Counted from the stretch's first letter, positions 1 through 6,826 are shown. The stretch: 6,846 nt of DNA from Treponema sp. (GCA_016282455.1 JAEEKM010000241.1:1-6846), one strand, 5' to 3'. The notes: generated by a model not told the origin, from the letters alone. Program-made: numbers and translations.

Positions 1-42
1 CCTAGCGCCCTTCCCCCGCTACAATTACAAACAGGGCACGAG
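1..42. other. Left-edge sequence upstream of the AAA+ gene
   Basis: This short stretch is richer in C and G than what follows. It contains no stop codon in the frame of the downstream AAA+ gene, so that reading frame is open to the window edge, and from this window alone it could be 5' leader or more coding sequence. AGGG at 33-36 lies 6 bases before the ATG at 43 and could act as a modest ribosome binding site. I see no convincing -35/-10 promoter pair. Confidence 0.4.
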
Positions 43-1392
43 ATGTTTAACATTTTTCCACCTCCTTATTTTATTTTTAATCTATTTGGATTTTTGATCT
101 ATTTGCTTACTTATTTTTCCTTTCTGGAAATAAATCTTCCTGATGACTATAGGGAAAACAAAGTTGTGGAGCCTGATGTCTACTCATACAAGGCCTATCT
201 CAAGGGCGAGAACATAAATGTAGCCGCTTACGATAAAAATGAAAAACTCCTTGAGGGAGATATGGAACACCTGCACCCGCTTTACAAACTGCTTCCGGCT
301 TTCTGTATTCTTGCTGCCCGTGAAATGGAAAGGGTAAGTCAGTATCGGGAAGTAATGGAAAAGTTTATTGCTTCTCCTGAACCGGACACATTTGTGAATC
401 TGAATGAGGATCTTTACCAGATGCACAAGATGGATGATTATAATCTGTCTTATGGAAATCTTCCTTCAATCAATAAAGCGGACTTTACAAATTTTTCTTC
501 AACTTACGAGACCATTCTGGAAAATAAACTGTCGCTCAAAAAAAGTGAAAGAATTGCGGTTCAAAAATTTGATGAAGCAGAATTTTCCAAGGATCAGAAA
601 GACTTGATTCCTTCTCTTTCAGAAGAATTTGTAATTCCAAACAAACTGCTTCCTGTCTGCAATGCAATTTACTCTGGAGATGTTCTTGCAACACTTTTTC
701 ATGGTCCTGCCGGAACTGGAAAGACAATGAGCTGTAAACTTGTGTGTCAGGCAATCGGGCTTCCGATTATGGCAACAATTAACTGTACGGAAAATCTGGA
801 TGAGTTTGTTCTTGGAAAATATATTCCGCAGGATGACAAAATAATCTTTAACGAAAGTTTTGTAACAAAAGCAATACGCGAAGGAGGAGCGGTTGTATTT
901 GAAGAAATCAACTTTGCAAAACCTCAGTACCTGGCCTTTTTGAATTCTCTTCTGGACGACAACGGATTTGTTCGTCTTGATAACGGAGAAACTGTCCGCC
1001 GTCACAAAAACTTCCGTTTTTTTGCAACAATGAACCTGGGCTATTTTGGAACCAAGGAATTGAATCAGGCTCTCTACAACCGCTTCAACGCAATAATTGA
1101 AATTGCCGCTTTAAGTGATGAAGCAATTGAACGGATGCTTCTTGCCCGTGTTCCTGAATGTAAACCTGTAGTAAAGAAAATCATCGGAGTCTACCACAAG
1201 CTGCAGAAAAAAATAGAAGCCGAAGAACTTGATGTAGTTATTTCTCCCCGCAACCTTGAAAACTGGGCCCGCCTTGCAAAGTATGAGGGCTACATGTCTG
1301 CCGCAGAAAAAGCCATCATCCCCATTGCCAAATGCGACCGCGTCCTGGAAGATGCAATCAGGGGAATATTGGTTTTGTATAAATGGAAATAA
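43..1392 (+). CDS. MoxR/CobS-type AAA+ ATPase (dynein-related AAA_5 class)
   Basis: This is an ATP-driven remodelling ATPase, expected to form a ring and work with the VWA protein two genes downstream. The N-terminal ~200 residues are a mostly helical region with no recognised motif. The AAA+ core follows: Walker A GPAGTGKT at 221-228, Walker B VVFEE at 284-288, sensor 1 asparagine in ATMN (N331), arginine finger in LYNRFN (R347) and sensor 2 in SPRNLENWAR (R403). All catalytic positions are intact. Insertions and order fit the MoxR/CobS branch, where partners usually carry VWA domains. The stop is followed after 2 bases by the ribosome binding site of the next gene, so they are co-transcribed. 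The start is doubtful: from ATG 43 (AGGG, 6-base spacer) the first ~30 residues are hydrophobic and T-rich in DNA, and the frame is open upstream. ATG 262, preceded by GAGGGAG at a very short 2-base spacing, is an internal alternative but would remove plausible protein. Family call is firm; substrate unknown. Confidence 0.9.
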   Translation: MFNIFPPPYFIFNLFGFLIYLLTYFSFLEINLPDDYRENKVVEPDVYSYKAYLKGENINVAAYDKNEKLLEGDMEHLHPLYKLLPAFCILAAREMERVSQYREVMEKFIASPEPDTFVNLNEDLYQMHKMDDYNLSYGNLPSINKADFTNFSSTYETILENKLSLKKSERIAVQKFDEAEFSKDQKDLIPSLSEEFVIPNKLLPVCNAIYSGDVLATLFHGPAGTGKTMSCKLVCQAIGLPIMATINCTENLDEFVLGKYIPQDDKIIFNESFVTKAIREGGAVVFEEINFAKPQYLAFLNSLLDDNGFVRLDNGETVRRHKNFRFFATMNLGYFGTKELNQALYNRFNAIIEIAALSDEAIERMLLARVPECKPVVKKIIGVYHKLQKKIEAEELDVVISPRNLENWARLAKYEGYMSAAEKAIIPIAKCDRVLEDAIRGILVLYKWK

Positions 1393-1394
1393 AT

Positions 1395-1400
1395 GGAGGT
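1395..1400 (+). promoter_or_regulatory. Strong ribosome binding site for the EVE/PUA-like protein gene
   Basis: GGAGGT lies 2 bases after the TAA of the AAA+ gene and 5 bases before ATG 1406. It fixes the start of the second gene and supports translation from a shared mRNA. Confidence 0.8.
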
Positions 1401-1405
1401 AACTG

Positions 1406-2137
1406 ATGAAACTTTACATTTTAAGATGGAATCCGACTTTTTCGATGAAGTATGAGTATTTTAATTCTATGATGAAATTTCTTCGTACAGATGAAATTGA
1501 TGATTTTGATTGGTCCATCTACGACCACGAAGACCTTGAAAAAGGTGATATGTTTATTCTTGCTCAGGTAGGAACTGGCGAAAAGGATGGTATTGCGGCT
1601 TTCGGTTTGTTTAATTCAGAGCCCTATGCAGAAAAAAACTGGAAAGAAAAGGACGGTACTAACCGCTTTTATGCAGATATGAGTATTCATTGTCTGATTT
1701 CTCATGAAGACGAAAGCAGCATGAAAAAAGAAATAGAGCCATTTTCTGCAGGAACCCTGGAAAAACTTTTCCCAAATGTTGACTGGCATAAAGGACATGC
1801 AGGTGTTCTGATTCCACAAGATACCGTAGAGCCTTTGATTTTGCATTTGATGAAATACACACTTCCTTTGAAACGCAGTACAGACAGAATTGCATTTACT
1901 GAGGCAGATAATGAAAACCCGCTTCGTTCTTTCTTTGCACATTACATTAATGGTTTGTGTCCTGAGTTCAAGAAGAAGATAATCGATAGTAACAGTTTAG
2001 AATATGTGAATTTTAAGGAAGGGGAAAAAATCGATAAGGATTTAATCGAAATTTCTGAAGAGAAATTTAATAACGTAAAACTTACTCAAGACAGTCCTGA
2101 TGAGGATTTTGTTAAGTTCTTTATTCCAATTGCCTAG
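1406..2137 (+). CDS. EVE/PUA-like domain protein with conserved C-terminal module (paralog of the 4105-4797 product)
   Basis: The protein has 243 residues, no signal peptide or membrane segment, and is likely cytoplasmic. Residues ~1-150 resemble EVE/PUA-like domains: WNP at 8-10 after the first strand, FDWSIYD around 34-40, KGDMFILAQVG at 46-56, GIAAFGLFNSEPY at 62-74, FYADMSI at 88-94, and DWHKGHAGVLIP at 126-137. In known EVE-type proteins this fold binds modified bases in nucleic acid; that role here is inferred. Residues ~172-214 form a separate module containing NGLCPEFKKKI and EGEKIDKDLIEIS, which recurs in the fourth gene of the operon. The gene sits between the AAA+ ATPase and the VWA protein, with gaps of 13 and 10 bases, so it is probably an adaptor, sensor or substrate-recognition subunit of that machine. 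The start at ATG 1406 is set by GGAGGT. The domain call rests on motif recognition by eye, not a profile search. Confidence 0.72.
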   Translation: MKLYILRWNPTFSMKYEYFNSMMKFLRTDEIDDFDWSIYDHEDLEKGDMFILAQVGTGEKDGIAAFGLFNSEPYAEKNWKEKDGTNRFYADMSIHCLISHEDESSMKKEIEPFSAGTLEKLFPNVDWHKGHAGVLIPQDTVEPLILHLMKYTLPLKRSTDRIAFTEADNENPLRSFFAHYINGLCPEFKKKIIDSNSLEYVNFKEGEKIDKDLIEISEEKFNNVKLTQDSPDEDFVKFFIPIA

Positions 2138-2139
2138 GA
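2135..2139 (+). promoter_or_regulatory. Ribosome binding site overlapping a stop codon, for the VWA gene
   Basis: TAGGA combines the TAG stop of the EVE/PUA-like gene (2135-2137) with an AGGA ribosome binding sequence, leaving 8 bases before ATG 2148. This supports 2148 over the in-frame ATG at 2166 and suggests translational coupling. Confidence 0.6.
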
Positions 2140-2147
2140 AATGACCA

Positions 2148-4094
2148 ATGGAAGAAGAAGTCAGGATGTCAAAAAAAGACGAAAAGTATAAGGCTCTCCT
2201 CGATAAGTTTCAAACTGAACAAAACCGTTCTGTAGAAGAATCCTTTGCCCGTGCTTTTGCAGAAAGTGATGATGTGCGTTTGTTTTTTATAAATGAAGAC
2301 AAGGCCTATACTGACGGTAAGAACATTGTTGTGGATCCGGCTTTTCATGACATCTACAAAGATGAAGACTGCATAAAACAAACTGAAGAATTTCTTGAAT
2401 GGCCCTCTTTAATTTCTGCTGATCCATGGAATGCACTGAAAATTGTTTCTCGGGGTCTTACACTTCATGAATGCCTTCATATTCTTTATTCAAACTTTCC
2501 TGGGAATCAGTTTACAGATCCTGATTTTAATTCGGCAACTAAAGTCCGCACCCACAAAAATGAAATTAAAACCATTTCCAACATTTCAAACATCATTGAA
2601 GATGCATACATAGAAGCGGCGGGTGCTTCGGTTTATGACAATATTGAAATCTATTTGATGTTCAACCGGGTGGCAGTTGTTTTTGCAAATAAAGTTGTTG
2701 AAGGTACCGCCAGTGAAAAATTTAAGTCTGAAAAAAGAAAGGACAGTCAGAAAAAAATAGAAACGCTGATTTATTATCTGGATTATATGGCAAACTTTCT
2801 TTTGTTTCCCATGTTTGAGCTGGATGAGCCTGGAAAAGAGATTGCAGACTATGTTGAAAAAACAAAGCCACTTTTTATGGACGGTTCCATTCAGGAAAAT
2901 CCTGATGACCGCTATAAATATTGCAAAGAGATTCTAGAAATCATAAAGCCCCTTATTCCAGAAGATGATGAAGCAGAACTTGATGAATCTCTGCTTCCGG
3001 GAAAAATTGCAGGACAGGGAAGTCATGCTGGTTTTAGCAATTCAATCGGCGGTAAAAAAAGAAAGGGAAAAAGTCAGGCAGTTACCACAAGGCTTTTTAC
3101 AAAACTTGATGGAAGCAAAAAAGATAATCCTAATACCGGTGTAACCGAACTGATTTCCGCAGTAAAAGGTTTTGAAAAAGATAAAAAAGCGGCAGATGAT
3201 ATTACAAGTTACCAGGGTTATAAAGTTGAACATTCTGGAAACAGCGTTGGTGCTTCTGCAGTTCACAAAGAAATAAAGATTAACGAAAATCATCTCAAGA
3301 TAAATTTAAATCTTCGCAAGGCATACCAGAATATTTACGCTCACTATCACCTGAACATAAATTCCTATAACTCACGTTTTTTGCAGCTCCTACGTGCCCA
3401 GGTTCCTGTAAAAGAAAATAAATATCTTTTTGGTGCAGGAATCGATTCCAAAATGATGGGTGACATGAAAAAGAGAATCTGGTTCCGCAACACCCGCGGG
3501 AATGAAATACCGGATATGTCTGTTCTGCTTTTAATAGACGGCAGCGGTTCCATGATGGGGGAGAGAAGAAAGTCTGCAATGATTTCAAGTGTTATTCTGC
3601 ATGAGGTTCTTAAAAAACAGGGAATAGAACATGCAATAGTTGAACACCGAGGTTATTTTGATGAACCGGCAATTGATGTAAATATTCTCGTAGACTTTAA
3701 TTCAAAGGAAGAAGAAAAACTGAATATCATGCAGCTTGATGCAAGTGGAGATAACCGTGATGGTCTTGCCCTTTACTGGGCGGAAAAATATATCAACAAA
3801 AAAACTTTTTGCGACAACAAACTTATCATTGTTCTTTCAGACGGATGTCCTGCCCATGCTTTTGACGAATATTACGGGCCGGTGGCTAACAAAGATACTG
3901 CTAATGCTGCAATGAAAATCATAAGCCGGGGAACAAATATTATTGCAGTTGCCCTGGATAATGAATGTGGAGATGATGACGAGTATTCAACTTACAGTAA
4001 CCTTAAAGAAATTTATCCCCACCTGATTCAGTGCAGGGATTTAAAGAGACTTACCGGTCAGTTGTTAAATATCATCAGCAGACAGCTTGTTTAG
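2148..4094 (+). CDS. CobT-like VWA protein with N-terminal HExxH metallopeptidase-like domain
   Basis: The 648-residue protein is the expected partner of the AAA+ ATPase. The N-terminal domain has AYTDGKNIVV near 53-62, HECLH (HExxH zinc-site motif) at 107-111 and NIIEDAYIE at 148-156, whose acidic residues could supply the third metal ligand. The same order of motifs occurs in CobT-like and predicted metallopeptidase/VWA families. A lysine-rich linker (KKRKGK, 303-308) separates it from the middle and C-terminal region. The VWA domain spans ~458-648, with the MIDAS motif DGSGSM at 464-469, GDNRDGLALYWA from 534, and LSDGCP ending at 568. The CobT counterparts of the last two are NIDGEALLWA and ISDGAP. 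No signal peptide or membrane segment is seen. MIDAS proteins bind a target through a divalent metal, which here probably couples the ATPase to its substrate. Whether the HExxH site is catalytic is unknown. ATG 2166 (MSKKDEK) is an alternative start. Without a chelatase large subunit nearby, cobalt chelation is unlikely. Confidence 0.88.
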   Translation: MEEEVRMSKKDEKYKALLDKFQTEQNRSVEESFARAFAESDDVRLFFINEDKAYTDGKNIVVDPAFHDIYKDEDCIKQTEEFLEWPSLISADPWNALKIVSRGLTLHECLHILYSNFPGNQFTDPDFNSATKVRTHKNEIKTISNISNIIEDAYIEAAGASVYDNIEIYLMFNRVAVVFANKVVEGTASEKFKSEKRKDSQKKIETLIYYLDYMANFLLFPMFELDEPGKEIADYVEKTKPLFMDGSIQENPDDRYKYCKEILEIIKPLIPEDDEAELDESLLPGKIAGQGSHAGFSNSIGGKKRKGKSQAVTTRLFTKLDGSKKDNPNTGVTELISAVKGFEKDKKAADDITSYQGYKVEHSGNSVGASAVHKEIKINENHLKINLNLRKAYQNIYAHYHLNINSYNSRFLQLLRAQVPVKENKYLFGAGIDSKMMGDMKKRIWFRNTRGNEIPDMSVLLLIDGSGSMMGERRKSAMISSVILHEVLKKQGIEHAIVEHRGYFDEPAIDVNILVDFNSKEEEKLNIMQLDASGDNRDGLALYWAEKYINKKTFCDNKLIIVLSDGCPAHAFDEYYGPVANKDTANAAMKIISRGTNIIAVALDNECGDDDEYSTYSNLKEIYPHLIQCRDLKRLTGQLLNIISRQLV

Positions 4095-4098
4095 GAGG
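4093..4098 (+). promoter_or_regulatory. Strong ribosome binding site overlapping a stop codon, for the fourth operon gene
   Basis: AGGAGG begins inside the TAG stop of the VWA gene (4092-4094) and leaves 6 bases before ATG 4105. It selects 4105 as the start and indicates coupled translation of genes 3 and 4. Confidence 0.8.
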
Positions 4099-4104
4099 TA
4101 ATGA

Positions 4105-4797
4105 ATGAGTGCCTTTATTCTTTATAAAGAAAGCGATGAAAAGTTTTTTGGAAGTAAGAGTATGATTATTGATTTTTTTGACAATCTTTCAAGTGGTGAA
4201 AATGTTCTGGGTTATTGCCAGACTTATTTTGACGGTACTCAGTTGAAAGAAGGTGATCTGGTAATTGCTATGGAAAAATATGAAAACAGTTTTAAGCTCC
4301 TTGCGCTTGGAAGTGCTACTTCTGATTATCAGTATGTGACTGATGGAATTATGGATGACTGTGTAATAGATATTAAGTTGGATTTTATAATTGGAGAACA
4401 TAAAGATTATACACAGTTTTCATCTTTGCTTGAAGAGAATGGAATTGATTTAGACGCACTGCAGAGAAAGGAAATAAAAATTTCAGATGAACTTGCTGAA
4501 AAACTTTTGAAGAGGTTTGCTTCTGTTTATATGTCGCAGGAATGTCCTGACTCTGGTCTGGCATTTAATCCCAAAATGGATATAAAACAACTCCTTTGCA
4601 ATTATCTGAATGATTACTGTCCGGAATTCAAAAAAGAAGTAATAAAGAGATTTCCCCTTGTGTATCACAATTACAATGAAGGGGAAACAATTGACAGAAG
4701 CCTTATCGACCTTACCTGGGATAAATCTGTCAAACAATTTCCAGCTCGTGTTTTGGACTGGAATTATCTGTTTGATATAGTAAGGCCGAGGGCGTAA
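4105..4797 (+). CDS. Diverged PUA-like protein, paralog of the 1406-2137 product
   Basis: The 230-residue protein has no named family that I recognise, but it aligns by eye with the second operon gene along most of its length. Shared landmarks are KEGDLVIA at 48-55 (KGDMFILA in the paralog), LLALGSATSDYQY at 65-77 (IAAFGLFNSEPY), VIDIKLDFIIGEH at 87-99 (YADMSIHCLISHE), and the C-terminal module YLNDYCPEFKKEVI at 167-180 followed by EGETIDRSLIDLT at 192-204. The N-terminal WNP and the GHAG loop of the paralog are missing, so if the paralog binds a nucleotide through an EVE-like pocket, this protein has probably lost or changed that pocket. It is a likely structural or second-specificity subunit of the AAA+/VWA machine. 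No signal peptide or membrane segment is visible. Its TAA at 4795-4797 directly abuts the stop of the convergent phosphatase gene. Coding status is firm; function is inferred from context only. Confidence 0.78.
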   Translation: MSAFILYKESDEKFFGSKSMIIDFFDNLSSGENVLGYCQTYFDGTQLKEGDLVIAMEKYENSFKLLALGSATSDYQYVTDGIMDDCVIDIKLDFIIGEHKDYTQFSSLLEENGIDLDALQRKEIKISDELAEKLLKRFASVYMSQECPDSGLAFNPKMDIKQLLCNYLNDYCPEFKKEVIKRFPLVYHNYNEGETIDRSLIDLTWDKSVKQFPARVLDWNYLFDIVRPRA

Positions 4798-6816
4798 TTA
4801 TTTTTTCTGCACGACAATTACCGTAAGATCATCGCGCAGGGGGACTCCTTTTGTAAAGTCTGCAAACTGTTCGAGAACTTCATTTAGTTTTCCGGAAGCA
4901 TTTGCCGCTTTTACATTAGAGAACATTTTGAGAACTCCTTCCTGTGTCATCTCCATTCCTTCTACGTTGCGTGATTCATAGAGGCAGTCTGTGTAAAGAA
5001 GAATGCTGTCACCCGGGTTAAGGGCAAAACCGATTACCTTAAAGTTTGGATTCATGCCTGCAATGCCAACAAGTCCGCCGTCTGCACTTGAAGTCTGGTC
5101 TGGAAGTTCAATGGGAACAACTTTGCCGTCTTTTGCAGTTCTGACAAAAACACGGGGGTGACCTGCATTGATGTATTCAACGTGATTTCCCCTCATGCGC
5201 ATGAGAACTCCGGTCAGGTAGTTTTCAATATCTCCCTTGGATTCTACAAGTTCATTGTTTATGTCTTCCATTACTTTGTTAAGGGGCTCATTTGCTCCTG
5301 CGTAGAATCTGCGGTCAAGCACAACTTTACCCAGCATGGCAACAAGACCAGAGGCAATTCCGTGTCCTGAAACATCAAAGAGTCCCAGACCCTGGAAAGT
5401 ACGGCCCTCCTGGAAGAACTCATACAAGTCTCCGGAAACTCCGCTCATGGGGCGGAAGTGGTATGCAATGTCCCAGCCGTCTACAAAAGGTGAGTGTGAG
5501 GGATAGAAACTTTCCTGTACGTGAACGGCCAGCTGCATGTCTCTGTCTGCTTTTTGTTTTGCTTCTTCAAGTTGTGCATTGGATTCAGAAAGTTCTTTTG
5601 TTCTGTCAGAAACTTTTTTCTCCAGGTTTGCATTCAGGTCTTCGGCTTCGTTACGTGCCGCTGCAAAACGGTTGGCAAGAATAAAGAGCAGGGTAATAAT
5701 TACAAGCTGCCAGCCCATGGAAGTAAGGTAGGGGAGAGAGTCGAGCTTTAACAGGTTGTGAATTATCTGGTCAATGAGCACTGTAAAAACAAGCGGAGAG
5801 AAACCCCAGAGCAGTATGCCCGCTTCGTCCTGTTTTTTCCAGAAACGCCTTCTTAAAAGCACATAAATACTGTAGCCCATTGGTGGAATCATAAAGATAA
5901 GGAGCGGACTTGTTATGTGCCTGAGGGAACGGTAGTCAGGCTGTGCAAATACAATGATAAGGGGAACAATCATAAAGGCAAGTCTGATTGCAAGAATAAG
6001 CCTGTGTTCTTTTCTCTTGAGGAAGGAATTTACAAAAGACGTTACAAGGAATGGAATGATAAAAGGCAGTCCTGAAGAGAAGACTTTCTGGTAAAGGAGA
6101 AAATCCGTGCTGTCTCTTGGAAGCCATGGTATCTGGTTTACAAAATAAATGAGAATGTAGAAGACGGAAACAAAATTCAAAAGGGCAAACAAAAGGTTTT
6201 CTTTGTCCTGTGGGCGTCTTGCAAAAATGATTATATGGTAAAAGGCGATGATAATCATAAAGAAAGCAAAGAGCAGGTTTATCTTGCTGAACCAGAAATC
6301 CTGACTGTTGGCAAAGTGCTTTACGTCATCATAAGTTCCGATGAAAGCGTTGTAACCAATGCCTCCTTCTCCGTTACACCAGATTTTTATGAGTATTTCA
6401 TTTTCACCTTCGTTAAGAATTCCCTTTGGCAGGGTGTAACCTCTTACTGTGTTCCAGGAAGAAAATTCTTTTGGCGGAAAACGGCCGGTCTTTCCAACAA
6501 AAATTCCGTTCACCCAGGTTTCATCTGCAATAGTAACGCGACCCAGGTAAAGTCCCAGTTCCCGGTCAAGCAGGGCGGGCGGCAGATTGAATTTTTTTCT
6601 GATGTAGACAAAACCTTTTTCATCAGGAACAAGTGTTTCCAAAGCCCTTACTTCTTCTACAGGGTAAAAAACGGCTACACTTTCATGAGGGTCGGTAAGG
6701 GAATATTCCCAGTTTTCTGCAATGGGAAGCCTCCATTTGTCGCCGTCACAGGAGGAAAAGAGGAGTGAAGCCAGTGTAAGCAAAAGGGTTGTGGCAAAGA
6801 TTGTTCGTTTTTTCAT
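4798..6816 (-). CDS. Membrane-bound 7TM sensor SpoIIE/PP2C-type serine phosphatase with lipoprotein signal
   Basis: The 672-residue protein is predicted to dephosphorylate a serine on a target protein, classically an anti-anti-sigma factor, in response to an external cue. Residues 1-23 are a lipoprotein signal (KKR, hydrophobic core, lipobox LFSSC, C23), so the N-terminus may be lipid-anchored. Residues ~30-165 look like a galactose-binding-like beta-sandwich as in glycoside hydrolase family 2 N-domains (FVYIRKKF, WVNGIFVGKTGRF, NEILIKIW). Seven hydrophobic helices follow at about 177-199, 207-227, 249-266, 273-291, 301-321, 333-355 and 365-385. A coiled coil runs ~386-430. The phosphatase domain is ~432-672, with metal-site aspartates in SGDLYE (D463), FDVSGHG (D481), LLYTDCLYE (D610) and RDDLTVIV (D662/D663), plus INAGHP at 549-554. 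All key residues are present, so it should be active. AGGA 6 bases before the ATG supports the start. The gene is convergent with the four-gene operon and shares no visible regulation with it. Confidence 0.92.
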   Translation of the reverse strand: MKKRTIFATTLLLTLASLLFSSCDGDKWRLPIAENWEYSLTDPHESVAVFYPVEEVRALETLVPDEKGFVYIRKKFNLPPALLDRELGLYLGRVTIADETWVNGIFVGKTGRFPPKEFSSWNTVRGYTLPKGILNEGENEILIKIWCNGEGGIGYNAFIGTYDDVKHFANSQDFWFSKINLLFAFFMIIIAFYHIIIFARRPQDKENLLFALLNFVSVFYILIYFVNQIPWLPRDSTDFLLYQKVFSSGLPFIIPFLVTSFVNSFLKRKEHRLILAIRLAFMIVPLIIVFAQPDYRSLRHITSPLLIFMIPPMGYSIYVLLRRRFWKKQDEAGILLWGFSPLVFTVLIDQIIHNLLKLDSLPYLTSMGWQLVIITLLFILANRFAAARNEAEDLNANLEKKVSDRTKELSESNAQLEEAKQKADRDMQLAVHVQESFYPSHSPFVDGWDIAYHFRPMSGVSGDLYEFFQEGRTFQGLGLFDVSGHGIASGLVAMLGKVVLDRRFYAGANEPLNKVMEDINNELVESKGDIENYLTGVLMRMRGNHVEYINAGHPRVFVRTAKDGKVVPIELPDQTSSADGGLVGIAGMNPNFKVIGFALNPGDSILLYTDCLYESRNVEGMEMTQEGVLKMFSNVKAANASGKLNEVLEQFADFTKGVPLRDDLTVIVVQKK

Positions 6817-6822
6817 AAGTTT

Positions 6823-6826
6823 TCCT
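6823..6826 (-). promoter_or_regulatory. Ribosome binding site of the SpoIIE phosphatase gene
   Basis: On the minus strand AGGA precedes the ATG (6816-6814) by 6 bases. Only 30 bases upstream of the gene are in the window, too few to call a promoter. Confidence 0.6.

Noticed and set aside
35..42. GCACGAG next to the first ATG resembles part of a common cDNA-library adapter
   Set aside because: Only a short core matches and the typical AATTCG lead-in is absent, so chance is more likely than vector sequence.
2141..2191. ATG 2141 opening a 16-residue basic peptide just before the VWA gene
   Set aside because: It overlaps the VWA gene in another frame, has only a few bases between the AGGA and the ATG, and has no recognisable features.
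43..4094. Naming the AAA+ and VWA genes cobS and cobT
   Set aside because: The similarity is at the family-motif level; protein lengths, the extra paralogs and the lack of chelatase or cobalamin genes argue against a cobaltochelatase role.
4101..4127. ATG 4101 directly after AGGAGG, giving an 8-residue peptide
   Set aside because: Its spacing to the ribosome binding site is only 2 bases, while ATG 4105 has normal spacing and opens a long homologous protein.
4783..4810. Possible rho-independent terminator at the operon end (GCC-GAG-GGC followed by a T-run)
   Set aside because: The stem would be only 3 base pairs with a 3-base loop and the T-run starts several bases later inside the opposing gene; too weak to call.
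6235..6768. 177-codon open frame on the + strand opposite the phosphatase gene
   Set aside because: It lies wholly antisense to a gene with clear domains, has no ribosome binding site and its translation resembles no protein family; it is a shadow of the real gene.
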